Notes: generated by a model from the letters alone, not told the origin. A DNA stretch of 64,000 nucleotides from Zobellia uliginosa (GCF_018860745.1 NZ_JAHKPY010000002.1:496001-560000), one strand, 5' to 3'. Shown: positions 17,268-26,830, counted from the first letter of the stretch. Program-made: numbers and translations.

Positions 17268-18491
17268 ATGCAGAAGGATAATGTAAAACCTAATTTTGAA
17301 TTTATAGCCTTAATGGCTTCTTTAATGTCTATCGTTGCTTTGGCAATAGATGCTTTATTGCCTGCCCTTTCAAGTATTGGAGAGACTATCAATAGTTTGG
17401 ATCCTATAGAGAATCAGTTGTTGATCACCATGATATTTTTAGGTCTTGGTGTGGGGCAGCTATTTTTTGGTCCGTTATCCGATAGCTTTGGAAGAAAACC
17501 GGTAGTATACATTGGCTTTACTCTATTTACGGTGGCAAGTATCATTTGCGTATTAGCTCCTACTTTAGAAATTATGATTGTGGGTCGTATTTTACAAGGC
17601 ATTGGCCTTTCGGCCCCTCGTACCATTGCTATCTCAATTATTAGAGATACGTATAAAGGTGATTATATGGCAAAGATTATGTCTTTTGTTACCGCCTTTT
17701 TTATTCTTGTTCCTGTAGTGGCACCAGCCATTGGAAAATGGATTATGGATGCTTTTGGATGGGAATATATATTTTACATCCAATTGTTTTTTGGACTTGT
17801 AGTAAGCATCTGGTTTTGGAAACGCCAACCTGAGACTTTAAAGCCTCAATTTAAAATACCATTTTCGTTATCTGTTTTTTTAAGAGGTTCCAAGGAATTT
17901 TTTAGACATCGCGAAACAGTTGCTTTTACTTTTGCATCCGGATTTATAACCGGTGCCTTTCTGGTGTATTTGAGTTCTTCACAACATGTGTTTGAGGATC
18001 AGTACGGTATGGTAGAAAATTTCCCGTACATCTTTGCGGGTTTAGCTTGCTCTGTTGGGCTTTCTACTTTTTTAAATGGCACCATGGTACTACGCTTTGG
18101 AATGAGACGGCTGGCACTTACCGCCATGAGCGCATTTTGCATAATTGCACTTTCGTACGTGGTAATGTTCTGGGGAAAACCAAACCCGAGTATGCCGGTA
18201 TTAGTTGCATTTTTGTTCGTTCAATTTTTGTGCTTGGGCTTTTTATGGGGAAATTTCCGTTCTATTGCTATGGAGCCTATTGGGCACATTGCAGGAATAG
18301 GAGCGGCAATTAACGGTTTTATTTCCACACTTCTCTCTGTACCTATCGCAAATTATATTGGAGGCTTTGTGCAGGACACAGTTTGGCCCATGTTCGCAGG
18401 ACTTGCCATATGCGGATTCTTGGCTTTAATTACGATACTTATGGTCACAAAAGGTAAAGTGCTTGCTGTAGCTGAACGTAGTAGATTATAA
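17268..18491 (+). CDS. Bcr/CflA-type multidrug efflux MFS transporter
   Basis: The frame stays open upstream to 17118, but the ATG at 17268 gives the normal family N-terminus (MQKDNVKPNFEFIALMAS) and 407 residues, the usual length. It is a 12-helix proton antiporter of the Bcr/CflA group: SIVALAIDALLPALSSIGE in helix 1, LGVGQLFFGPLSDSFGRKP (motif A region) between helices 2 and 3, and LQGIGLSAPRTIAISIIRD near helix 5. Drug substrate is not predictable. Its upstream bases overlap udk's start on the other strand, and it is convergent with acs across a terminator. Confidence 0.9.
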   Translation: MQKDNVKPNFEFIALMASLMSIVALAIDALLPALSSIGETINSLDPIENQLLITMIFLGLGVGQLFFGPLSDSFGRKPVVYIGFTLFTVASIICVLAPTLEIMIVGRILQGIGLSAPRTIAISIIRDTYKGDYMAKIMSFVTAFFILVPVVAPAIGKWIMDAFGWEYIFYIQLFFGLVVSIWFWKRQPETLKPQFKIPFSLSVFLRGSKEFFRHRETVAFTFASGFITGAFLVYLSSSQHVFEDQYGMVENFPYIFAGLACSVGLSTFLNGTMVLRFGMRRLALTAMSAFCIIALSYVVMFWGKPNPSMPVLVAFLFVQFLCLGFLWGNFRSIAMEPIGHIAGIGAAINGFISTLLSVPIANYIGGFVQDTVWPMFAGLAICGFLALITILMVTKGKVLAVAERSRL

Positions 18492-18515
18492 AGATTAGAG
18501 TAACTTGAAAAATTT

Positions 18516-18557
18516 ACCGGCAAAAATTGAGTCTTGGGGATTCTTTTTTTTGCCGGT
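18516..18557. terminator. Bidirectional terminator between efflux gene and acs
   Basis: ACCGGCAAAAA (18516-18526) pairs with TTTTTTGCCGGT (18546-18557). A and T tracts inside the stem and between the two convergent genes make it useful in both directions. Confidence 0.7.
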
Positions 18558-18569
18558 TCTTATATCAAT

Positions 18570-20477
18570 TTAAAGTGCGTTCTCAATAATTTCTTCAACC
18601 ACTTCCGGATTCAACAAAGTACTGGTATCTCCTAGATTAGAGGTGTCTTTTGAGGCTATTTTCCTCAAAATACGCCTCATGATTTTTCCGCTTCGTGTTT
18701 TAGGCAATCCGGTAACGAACTGAATTTTATCCAATTTAGCAATGGGTCCGATTTGTTCGGTAATTTGCTGATTGATTTCCCTTCGCACATTATCTCGATC
18801 TCTGGTTTCTCCGAATTCTTTTAAAATAACATAGCCATAAAGTGCATTTCCTTTTACATCATGAGGAAAACCAACAATGGCGCTTTCCGCTACTGCTGGG
18901 TGCTCATTTATAGAATCTTCAATTGGGGCAGTTCCCAAATTATGTCCGGAAACTATGATTACATCATCTACGCGGCCTGTTATTCTATAGTACCCCACGG
19001 CGTCGCGCAATGCTCCGTCCCCAGTAAAATACATGTCTTTGTAAGCTGAAAAATAAGTATCCCTATAGCGTTGGTGGTTTCCCCATATGGTTCGGGCTAT
19101 AGAAGGCCACGGAAACTTTATACATAATCTTCCCGAAACTTGTTTACCTTTCATTTCTTCCCCATTTTCATCCATTAAAGCCGGTTGAATTCCAATAAAA
19201 GGGAGGGTTGCATACGTTGGTGTAGTGGGTGTTACATAAGGAATAGGGGTAATCATTATACCTCCCGTTTCGGTTTGCCACCAAGTGTCTACAATTGGAC
19301 TGTTGTTTTTACCTACATTGTTGTTATACCAGTGCCAGGCCTCTTCATTTATAGGTTCACCCACGGAGCCCAATACTTTTAGAGAAGAAAGGTCGTGTTT
19401 TTCTATAAACTCCATATTCTCCTTTGCAAGGGCTCTAATTGCTGTTGGCGCAGTGTAAAACTGATTTACTTTGTGTTTTTCAACAACATCCCAAAATCTA
19501 CCATAGTCAGGGTAGGAAGGAACCCCTTCAAACATTACTGTTGTTGCGCCGTTGGCCAATGGTCCATAAACAATGTACGAATGCCCGGTTATCCATCCAA
19601 TATCTGCCGTGCACCAGTACACATCTTCCTCTCTGTACTGAAATACGTTTTTAAAGGTGTATGCGGAGTATACCATGTATCCCCCGGTAGTATGTACCAT
19701 TCCTTTAGGTCTTCCAGTTGAACCGGACGTATAAAGAATGAACAAAGGGTCTTCAGCATCCATTATTTCCGCTACGCAATCCGCGTAGGCATCATCAAGT
19801 AAAGGCTGTAACCATTTATCGCGGCCTTCTTTCATGTGTATGTCACTATTGATGCGTTTGGCCACCAATACGTTTTTAACTCCAGGACAATCCTCCAGGG
19901 CTTTGTCTACAATGCCTTTTAGGTCTATGGATTTGGAACCGCGATAAGAACCGTCTGAAGTAAGTACAATTTCACAATCGGAATCATTTATGCGTGTGGC
20001 AAGAGCATTAGAAGAAAATCCGGCAAAAACAACAGAGTGAATAGCACCAATACGCGCACAGGCCAAAAGCGAAATTGCCAGCTCGGGAATCATGGGAAGA
20101 TATATGCATACACGGTCTCCTTTTTTAATTCCGTGATCTTTTAAAACGTTCGCCATACGACAAACTCTTTCATGTAATTCCCTATACGTAATATGCTGGG
20201 CTTCCTCGTTAGGGTCATTAGGTTCAAAAAGAATTGCCGTCTTTTCTCCTCTAGTGGGCAAATGTCTATCTATGCAATTATCTGTAATATTTAGCTTAGC
20301 ACCTTCAAACCATTTTATCTCCGGCTTTGCAAAATCCCAACTTAATACATTGTTCCATTTCTTGCGCCATACAAAGTGTTCTTCTGCGATTTCCTCCCAA
20401 AAGGCTTCCGGGTTTCTAACGGATTTACGATATACTTGGTAGTACTCTTCTAGATGCTTGATGTGATAATTACTCAT
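18570..20477 (-). CDS. acs: Acetyl-CoA synthetase (AMP-forming)
   Basis: This 635-residue enzyme activates acetate to acetyl-CoA through acetyl-AMP. Visible motifs are the nucleotide-binding YTSGSTGRPKGMVHTTGG near 250, WWQTETGGIMITP near 400, YFTGDGALRD near 485, and the C-terminal TRSGKIMRRILRKIA, whose lysine is the usual acetylation site that shuts the enzyme off. An N-terminal ACAS_N region includes the FWEEIAEEHFVWRKKW stretch. Length is typical (650). It is monocistronic, with 184 bases before anmK. Confidence 0.97.
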   Translation of the reverse strand: MSNYHIKHLEEYYQVYRKSVRNPEAFWEEIAEEHFVWRKKWNNVLSWDFAKPEIKWFEGAKLNITDNCIDRHLPTRGEKTAILFEPNDPNEEAQHITYRELHERVCRMANVLKDHGIKKGDRVCIYLPMIPELAISLLACARIGAIHSVVFAGFSSNALATRINDSDCEIVLTSDGSYRGSKSIDLKGIVDKALEDCPGVKNVLVAKRINSDIHMKEGRDKWLQPLLDDAYADCVAEIMDAEDPLFILYTSGSTGRPKGMVHTTGGYMVYSAYTFKNVFQYREEDVYWCTADIGWITGHSYIVYGPLANGATTVMFEGVPSYPDYGRFWDVVEKHKVNQFYTAPTAIRALAKENMEFIEKHDLSSLKVLGSVGEPINEEAWHWYNNNVGKNNSPIVDTWWQTETGGIMITPIPYVTPTTPTYATLPFIGIQPALMDENGEEMKGKQVSGRLCIKFPWPSIARTIWGNHQRYRDTYFSAYKDMYFTGDGALRDAVGYYRITGRVDDVIIVSGHNLGTAPIEDSINEHPAVAESAIVGFPHDVKGNALYGYVILKEFGETRDRDNVRREINQQITEQIGPIAKLDKIQFVTGLPKTRSGKIMRRILRKIASKDTSNLGDTSTLLNPEVVEEIIENAL

Positions 20478-20661
20478 TTTGCCTTGCTTGTTTTAATTGA
20501 TATATAGTCCTATAAATAGGAGGGAATCCTATGAATAAGAGAATAAAAGGTTGTTTTATGTTTTGTTTCCGTTTGGTGAAAGTATATTCTTGGTACGAGG
20601 GTATTTACTGGAATTTAGATTGTGACGTTTAAATTAATAATTTTTGTTCAAATAGAGACAC

Positions 20662-21744
20662 TCAAATCTTGCTAGGTAGAAATAAAACACCACTTGACGA
20701 ATCTGTTTTTGCCCCTGTTACCGAGCTGAGGATATTTGTTTTCTTCTCTATTCTCAAAACACCCATTAAAGCAAAGACTAATGCTTCTTTGAACTCTATG
20801 AGTTGTTTAGAAGGTACTATTACTTTTGTATCGTCACCTAGCTTTTGCTGTAAAACCTCTATAAGAAAGTCATTTAAAGCCCCTCCGCCCGTTACAAATA
20901 AAGTGCTGACGGACTTTTTCTTATTAGCTTTAACTTGAATGGCAACTTGCTCGCAAATGTGGTGAATGGCTGTAGACAATAAATTCTCCATACTATCTTC
21001 TGTATTTTCAACAATGGGAACCACTTGCTCTATAAACCATTCATAACCTATTGATTTTGGGAACGGGAGTGTATAAAATTCCAATGCATTAAGCTGGTTG
21101 AGCATGCCGGAATTTACTTTGCCGTTTTTTGCCAGATTTCCACCGGCATCATAATCTAGTCCGTTTTCTCTAGTGATATGGTTTAAAATCATATTGGCCA
21201 GACCAATGTCGTAAGCAATACGGTTTCCATTATACTCAAATGAGATATTGCTGATTCCTCCAAGATTCAGGCAAAAATCGTATGTATGGAAAAAGAGTCT
21301 ATCGCCAATAGGAACCAGGGGAGCTCCTTGTCCGCCCAACGCCACATCATTCGTTCTAAAATCGCAAATTACTTTATGTTTACTGGTATTTGCTAAATGT
21401 TGACCGTTACCAATTTGAAACGTTAATCCATTTTCTGGCTGGTGGTGTGTAGTGTGCCCATGACTTGCAATATAGTCCACTTCTAGTCCATTGTCTTTAA
21501 TGAAAGTATGGCACTGCTCTCCCAAAAAAGTACCATAACTGTTGTGGAACTTCAAAAGGCTGTCTGCTGGTAGGTAAATGGCATCTTTAAGTTGGCTTTG
21601 CATTTCAGGGGAATAGGAAACGCTTTTTGTCTTTTTAATCCCAAATTTCCACAAATGACCCTCTTGCCAGATAGTGCAATATGCAAGGTCTAATCCATCT
21701 AGCGAAGTACCGGACATAAGACCCAGAATTTTATGTGTTTTCAT
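20662..21744 (-). CDS. anmK: Anhydro-N-acetylmuramic acid kinase
   Basis: The 360-residue protein matches AnmK, which phosphorylates and hydrolyses 1,6-anhydro-MurNAc to MurNAc-6-P during peptidoglycan recycling. Motifs are LGLMSGTSLDGLDLAYC at the start, SHGHTTHHQPENGLTFQIGN near 95, LNLGGISNISF near 160 and FVTGGGALNDFLIEVL near 280. The usual DTGPGN motif around the catalytic Asp reads YDIGLANM, as in other Bacteroidota versions, so the Asp is kept. It begins 3 bases after the GH3 stop and ends the ampG-GH3-anmK run. Confidence 0.95.
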   Translation of the reverse strand: MKTHKILGLMSGTSLDGLDLAYCTIWQEGHLWKFGIKKTKSVSYSPEMQSQLKDAIYLPADSLLKFHNSYGTFLGEQCHTFIKDNGLEVDYIASHGHTTHHQPENGLTFQIGNGQHLANTSKHKVICDFRTNDVALGGQGAPLVPIGDRLFFHTYDFCLNLGGISNISFEYNGNRIAYDIGLANMILNHITRENGLDYDAGGNLAKNGKVNSGMLNQLNALEFYTLPFPKSIGYEWFIEQVVPIVENTEDSMENLLSTAIHHICEQVAIQVKANKKKSVSTLFVTGGGALNDFLIEVLQQKLGDDTKVIVPSKQLIEFKEALVFALMGVLRIEKKTNILSSVTGAKTDSSSGVLFLPSKI

Positions 21745-21747
21745 AAT

Positions 21748-23325
21748 TTAAAGAGATATTGGTAGTTTGCCTCGTACTTTTAAATTACCTAAAAAATGAT
21801 TTGCTGCAACCTGTTGAAAAGACGTTTGGTTTTGATAGGCGATAACTACGGATTTTGCGTTTTTATAATCGATATGGTTTAACACATAGGGATTCCCGAA
21901 AACATAAATAATCACATTATTGGCATCAATAAGTTGATTGATTTCAGACAGTTCTTTATCCGTGAAACCAAAATTACCAGTAGGTTTTATTTGAGGTGGA
22001 TACACTGCCAAAAGAATGTTTTTATTGGAGTTTTTTATTTTCTCTATATCAGATAAAATGTTGAATTCTTTATTTTTGTAAATCGATTTAAAAAATTGAC
22101 TATCAGTATTTTGTTTTATTTTTACTCCAAAGAAATCAGTCTTCTTAAAACGCTCAATTATCTCTTGAGAACCTTTAATTAACGAGATACTTTGTTTTGC
22201 TATTTTTTCATTTAAAATAACCGGATCGGTTAAATCGGATCCTATCTTTTGAGTAGGGGGAATAGCTTTTTCTTTTAGCTTCCATATGCGATTAAAACTT
22301 TCTTCTATTTGCATTTCCGTAGCATTTTTCAGGATAGCTTCAATACCCTCTTTTACATGCTCCGCAAAACAAAGAACATCATTTCCGGCATCGAAGGCCA
22401 ACCATTCCAGCTCACCTTTTACAGAGTGGTTTTTTGAAACGGCATGCATGTTCAAAGCATCTGAAATAACAACGCCTTCATAGCCCATTTCTGTTCTAAG
22501 AACCCCTTTGATAATATCTTTTGAAATGCTAGAAGGAGTGTCTTTTCCGTTGGCAAGGGCAGGAACGGATAGATGTCCCGCCATAATCGAATCTACACCC
22601 TCCTCTGCAATCAATTTTTGAAAAGGATAAAGTTCATTGTTTATTAGCTCCTTTTTTGATTTATTTATCAATGGAAGCCCTAAATGAGAATCCGTAGCGG
22701 TATCTCCATGCCCCGGAAAATGTTTAATGCTGGTCAATACACCTTCGGAACGGGTTCCATTAATATAGGCCAAAGCTTTTCTAGCAACGTTTACTTTGTG
22801 TTCTCCAAAAGAACGATAGCCAATAACAGGGTTGTTTGGGTTATTATTGATGTCCACACATGGGGAAAGGTTCCAATGTATTCCAGCGGCTTTGCAGTCT
22901 TTTGCAATATTTTTGCCAACATCGTAAATTAGATGGTCCATATCGTCAGGAATGGCTCCTAAAGTAATAGCATAAGGATATTGCGGAGTTTTTTCAATTC
23001 GCATCGCTAAACCCCATTCCGCATCTATCGCAATTAATAAAGGGTATTTTGCTGATTTTTGATAACGTATAATCAGATTCTGCAACGTTTCAAAACTTTT
23101 CTCGTTGGAGACTATTTTTTTCTTCCCTTCAAAATTTGTGGCTGCACTGGCTCTACTGTGAAAAAAGCATAATGAACCAACAGAATGTTCTTTAATAAGT
23201 TTTTCTAACTGCTGAATTTCTTCTTCAGAATCATTTATAAAAGCCGCAGGCATAAATAACTGACCTACTTTCTCCTCTAAATTTAATGTTTTAGAGGCTT
23301 TTGTATGTGGTAGAACATTAGGCAT
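21748..23325 (-). CDS. Glycoside hydrolase family 3, NagZ-like beta-N-acetylglucosaminidase
   Basis: The 525-residue protein has no signal peptide, so it is cytoplasmic. The GH3 barrel shows DAEWGLAMRI near 101, KHFPGHGDTATDSHLGLP at 201-218 with the Asp212/His214 dyad that is diagnostic of NagZ-type enzymes, and the nucleophile Asp289 in VVISDALNM. The C-terminal 190 residues form an extra domain as in larger NagZ proteins. The expected reaction is removal of GlcNAc from muropeptides, giving anhydro-MurNAc for AnmK. The gene overlaps the upstream permease gene by 8 bases and precedes anmK by 3. Confidence 0.92.
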   Translation of the reverse strand: MPNVLPHTKASKTLNLEEKVGQLFMPAAFINDSEEEIQQLEKLIKEHSVGSLCFFHSRASAATNFEGKKKIVSNEKSFETLQNLIIRYQKSAKYPLLIAIDAEWGLAMRIEKTPQYPYAITLGAIPDDMDHLIYDVGKNIAKDCKAAGIHWNLSPCVDINNNPNNPVIGYRSFGEHKVNVARKALAYINGTRSEGVLTSIKHFPGHGDTATDSHLGLPLINKSKKELINNELYPFQKLIAEEGVDSIMAGHLSVPALANGKDTPSSISKDIIKGVLRTEMGYEGVVISDALNMHAVSKNHSVKGELEWLAFDAGNDVLCFAEHVKEGIEAILKNATEMQIEESFNRIWKLKEKAIPPTQKIGSDLTDPVILNEKIAKQSISLIKGSQEIIERFKKTDFFGVKIKQNTDSQFFKSIYKNKEFNILSDIEKIKNSNKNILLAVYPPQIKPTGNFGFTDKELSEINQLIDANNVIIYVFGNPYVLNHIDYKNAKSVVIAYQNQTSFQQVAANHFLGNLKVRGKLPISL

Positions 23326-24592
23326 CTAATTTGGTAGATTTTTTCCCGAAATCTGCTGGGTATTTGATAAATTTTACTAAAAATAAGGCCGGAAGCGCTG
23401 CAATTACGACCCAAACGAAGAATCCGCCATAGCCTAACCACTGTTGCATAAAACCACTTATCATACCCGGTAGCATCATTCCTAACGCCATAAAACCGGT
23501 AGCAATGGCGTAGTGCGAGGTTTTGGATTTTCCTTCGGAAATATAAATGAGGTACATTAAGAAGGCTGCAAACCCAAATCCGTAACCGAACTTCTCTAGA
23601 ATAACCGTACCGGTTACCGCATAAATACTTGTTGTTTTGGTCATGGCCAGAATGGCATACAATACATTGGGCAGATTTAATGAAATGACCATGGGTAACA
23701 TCCATTTTTTTAGTCCATCTTTTGAAATGAGTATACCTCCAAGAATTCCGCCAATGGAAAGAAAGATAACACCCGCTGTGCCAAAAATGGTACCTAATTG
23801 TTCTGTAGAGTACCCCAGGCCACCCTTGTCAGGGGCATCTAATAAAAAAGGTGCGGCCATCTTTACTAGTTGAGATTCACCAAGACGGTAGGTTAAAATA
23901 AAGGCAAGAGCAATACCTATGCCTGGTTTTTTAAAAAATGAAGCAAAAACCTCAAAAAAACCTTTTGGACTATCTCTTGTAATCTCTACGGATGATTCGT
24001 ATTTGGGAGCAGCAAAAAAATTAGAGACCGTTAGAATCAACATAAGGAAGGCTGCCACCGTCATGGTAATGCTCCATGCCTTTGAATTATCACCATACTT
24101 ATTTTCTAGGAAACCCGCCATTACTACAATTAAACCCTCTCCGGTAACCATTGCCAGCCGATAGAAAGTACTGCGCATACCGACGAAAAATGATTGTTTT
24201 TTCTCCGTCAATCCAAGCATGTAGTATCCGTCAGAAGCAATATCATTGGTAGCGGATGCAAAAGCCGCCATCCAAAAACAGGCTAGGGTAGTAGTTAAAA
24301 ACAAACTGGAAGGGATGGTAAGTGCCACCCCGAAAAGGGCTAACGCAATTAGCAATTGCATGGATAAAAACCATTTTCGTTTGGTGCTTTTAAGGTCTAC
24401 GAACGGACTCCATAGCGGTTTTAACACCCAAGGTAAGTATAGAAGACTAGTGTATAAACCTATGTCTTCATTACTAACACCCAGTTGTTTATACATAATT
24501 ACGGACACACTTACAACCAAAACATACGGTAGGCCTTGGGTAAAATATAAAATGGGAACCCAGACCCATGCTCCCTTGTCTTTTTCTATCAT
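23318..24592 (-). CDS. AmpG-like muropeptide permease (MFS)
   Basis: The 424-residue, 12-helix transporter starts MIEKDKGAWVWVPILYFTQGLPY, similar to AmpG/SLC33-type permeases that import GlcNAc-anhydro-MurNAc muropeptides. Other signatures are LPWVLKPLWSPFVD in the helix 2-3 loop and ASATNDIASDGYYM in helix 4. AmpG identity rests on this plus context, since the next genes (8-base overlap with GH3, then anmK) act on AmpG cargo. No symbol is given because another substrate is possible. Confidence 0.85.
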   Translation of the reverse strand: MIEKDKGAWVWVPILYFTQGLPYVLVVSVSVIMYKQLGVSNEDIGLYTSLLYLPWVLKPLWSPFVDLKSTKRKWFLSMQLLIALALFGVALTIPSSLFLTTTLACFWMAAFASATNDIASDGYYMLGLTEKKQSFFVGMRSTFYRLAMVTGEGLIVVMAGFLENKYGDNSKAWSITMTVAAFLMLILTVSNFFAAPKYESSVEITRDSPKGFFEVFASFFKKPGIGIALAFILTYRLGESQLVKMAAPFLLDAPDKGGLGYSTEQLGTIFGTAGVIFLSIGGILGGILISKDGLKKWMLPMVISLNLPNVLYAILAMTKTTSIYAVTGTVILEKFGYGFGFAAFLMYLIYISEGKSKTSHYAIATGFMALGMMLPGMISGFMQQWLGYGGFFVWVVIAALPALFLVKFIKYPADFGKKSTKLDA

Positions 24593-24692
24593 GAAGTTGT
24601 ATGTAGCTTAAAGTTTAAAAGTGGTTTAAAGCTACTATTTTTTGTGGGTATTTTGAAGCGGATACTTTCTAATATTTGGAAAAGAAAATTAT

Positions 24693-24725
24693 AAGACCTG
24701 TTACTAAAGGATAACAGGTCTTTTT
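24693..24725. terminator. Hairpin terminator after nagB fusion gene
   Basis: AAGACCTGTTA / TAACAGGTCTT (24693-24703 with 24712-24722) has an 8-base loop. It lies just downstream of the nagB fusion gene (stop at 24740, minus strand) and before the permease start. Confidence 0.7.
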
Positions 24726-24739
24726 GTATTCAGAAAGTT

Positions 24740-26668
24740 TTAAAATTTATAGCGTACAAAAGCTTCCATTGCTGCATAATGGGAAAGACCTAATGCACGA
24801 TATCTTTCTGCTGTATTTTTATTTCTTTCTTCGGCGCGCATCCAAAACTCCCTGGAATCGTCTCCTTGGAACATAACTCCGTCTTTTTGCGATTGGTGGC
24901 AGAAGATGGCATAGCGTTTCTTTAGTACTTGGCTAGGGCTCATGGGTACCGCCATTTCAATTTCGTCCACATCCCATTCGTGCCATGCGCCTCTATAAAG
25001 CCATACCCAACAATCATCCATGTAAGATTCAGTTTTCAATCTATTTAATGATTCAAAGATGGCATCAAGACATACCTTATGTGTGCCGTGAGGGTCCGCC
25101 AAATCACCAGCGGCAAATATCTGATGTGGTTTTATATCGGCAATAATAGCTTGTACGATTTCAATATCCTTTTCTGAAAGATTGTTTTTTTTGATAGTTC
25201 CCGTTTCGTAAAAAGGAAGATTTAAAAAATGAACTTTAGAATCTTCAAGGCCCAAGTATCGTACAGCCGCATAAGATTCTCCTTGACGAATATTTCCTTT
25301 TAGTTTTCTTACCTCAAGAGAATCAAAACTACTATCGTTTTTCTGCTCAATAGAATCTATTATATTTTGTGCTTCTTCTGAAGGCGCAATACGTTTGGAT
25401 ATCTCGGCATAACGAAGTGCATCCGTATCAGATACCGCTATATTTCCCGAGGTTTGATACACTACGTGCACATCATGGCCTTGCTCTATCAATCTATCAA
25501 AAGTACCGCCCATTGAAATAACATCATCATCAGGATGCGGACTAAAAATAATCACTCGTTTTCTGGCAGGTTTCGCGCGTTCTGGACGGCTAGAATCATC
25601 GGCATTTGGTTTACCGCCCGGCCAACCGGTAATGGTATGCTGTAACTTATTGAACATTTTTATGTTTAAATCGTACGAGTCCTCCATGGCCAATAAACCG
25701 GACATACCATTGTCATTATAATCTTTATCCGTTAAACTCAGTATAGATTTTTTGGTTTCGTCGCATAGCCACACAATAGCTTTTGAAGTCAATGTTTCCG
25801 TCCATTCTAAAGATTCATCTACCAACCACGGGGTCTTGTTGCGTGTAAGTTGGCTACCGGCACCGGTATCCAAAACAAACGTACAGTTTTTATGATCTTG
25901 CAAATAGGTAGCAGGAACTTGCGGAGAAATTTTGCCTTCAATTGTCTTTTTAATGATATTTGCTTTGTTTTCCCCCCAGCCTAAAAGCACAATTCTCTTA
26001 GCGCTCATTACCGTAGATATACCCATAGTTATGGCCTTTCTGGGAACATTGTCAATTCCTAGAAAAGCAGGTGCTGCATCTAAAAGGGTAATATGATCTA
26101 GCGTAATCACACGGGTCCCGGAATTGTAGTGAGAACCAGGTTCGTTAAAACCAATATGACCCGTACGTCCAATACCAAGCAATTGAAAGTCCAGTCCGCC
26201 CTTCTTCTTTATTTTCTCATCATAAGCAATACAATAGTCAATGACTTTATTAGGAGCTAAGGTTCCATCAGGAATATGTATGTTTTCTGGAGCAATATTA
26301 ACATGGTTGAAAAGATGCTCATGCATAAAATACCAGTAGCTTTGGCGATTATCCTTCTCCATAGGAAGATATTCGTCTAAATTAAAGGTGATGACGTTGT
26401 GAAAACTAAGGCCATCTTCCTTATGCATCCTGACCAGCTCTTCATAAACCCTTATAGGTGATGAACCTGTAGCAAGACCTAAAACACAATTCTTATTCGC
26501 ACCCTGTTTCTTTCTGATAAGGGCAGCAATCTCTTCTGCAACTTTAATAGAGGCTTGATTTGAATCGGTAAAAATTACATTATGAATTTTTTCGAAACGA
26601 GTTTCTTCAAATTGTCCAACCGGTTTATACCTGATATTTACACCATTTTTCTCTAAAATTGTTTTCAT
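24740..26668 (-). CDS. nagB: NagB-like glucosamine-6-phosphate deaminase fused to PIG-L deacetylase
   Basis: The 642-residue protein has two domains. Residues 1-275 are NagB-like with LGLATGSSPI, FNLDEY (Asp98, equal to E. coli Asp72) and GIGRTGHIGFNEPGS (His171, Glu176). Where E. coli has Asp141, this protein has Thr169. Residues 369-620 form a PIG-L/LmbE domain with the zinc motif SPHPDDD (His378, Asp380, Asp381) and GDLADPHGTHKVC (His527, His530). NagB converts GlcN-6-P to Fru-6-P and ammonia; PIG-L proteins deacetylate GlcNAc groups. The fusion could therefore replace separate NagA and NagB, but the missing Asp leaves the first activity open. The gene is divergent from a DeoR-type regulator. 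Confidence 0.88.
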   Translation of the reverse strand: MKTILEKNGVNIRYKPVGQFEETRFEKIHNVIFTDSNQASIKVAEEIAALIRKKQGANKNCVLGLATGSSPIRVYEELVRMHKEDGLSFHNVITFNLDEYLPMEKDNRQSYWYFMHEHLFNHVNIAPENIHIPDGTLAPNKVIDYCIAYDEKIKKKGGLDFQLLGIGRTGHIGFNEPGSHYNSGTRVITLDHITLLDAAPAFLGIDNVPRKAITMGISTVMSAKRIVLLGWGENKANIIKKTIEGKISPQVPATYLQDHKNCTFVLDTGAGSQLTRNKTPWLVDESLEWTETLTSKAIVWLCDETKKSILSLTDKDYNDNGMSGLLAMEDSYDLNIKMFNKLQHTITGWPGGKPNADDSSRPERAKPARKRVIIFSPHPDDDVISMGGTFDRLIEQGHDVHVVYQTSGNIAVSDTDALRYAEISKRIAPSEEAQNIIDSIEQKNDSSFDSLEVRKLKGNIRQGESYAAVRYLGLEDSKVHFLNLPFYETGTIKKNNLSEKDIEIVQAIIADIKPHQIFAAGDLADPHGTHKVCLDAIFESLNRLKTESYMDDCWVWLYRGAWHEWDVDEIEMAVPMSPSQVLKKRYAIFCHQSQKDGVMFQGDDSREFWMRAEERNKNTAERYRALGLSHYAAMEAFVRYKF

Positions 26669-26711
26669 AGAAGCAGCTCTTTTGTGTTTGTTGTATAGAA
26701 AGTTATTAATG

Positions 26712-26719
26712 CAAATATA
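26712..26719 (-). promoter_or_regulatory. Probable -7 element for nagB
   Basis: Read on the minus strand this is TATATTTG, a perfect TAnnTTTG, 43 bases upstream of the nagB start. No TTG lies at the expected -33 spacing; the tandem TGCTGTTTT repeats occupy that place. Confidence 0.5.
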
Positions 26720-26720
26720 T

Positions 26721-26815
26721 GCAAAACAATTCCATTTTGCTGTTTTGTGCTTTTTTTGAATGCTGTTTTATGCTTTTTTAATGATTATTTAACTTTAAGA
26801 TGGTAAAAAACAGCA
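26721..26815. promoter_or_regulatory. Candidate operators between nagB and deoR-type gene
   Basis: A 19-base unit TGCTGTTTTGTGCTTTTTT at 26738-26756 recurs at 26761-26779 with one change (23-base period). Each unit holds two TGCTkTTTT elements 10 bases apart. AAAACAGCA, the inverse of TGCTGTTTT, is at 26807-26815 near the expected -33 region of the regulator gene. An inverted repeat GCAAAA/TTTTGC spans 26721-26740 near nagB. These are likely sites for the adjacent DeoR-type protein (inference). Confidence 0.55.
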
Positions 26816-26830
26816 ATTCTCATATTTTGC

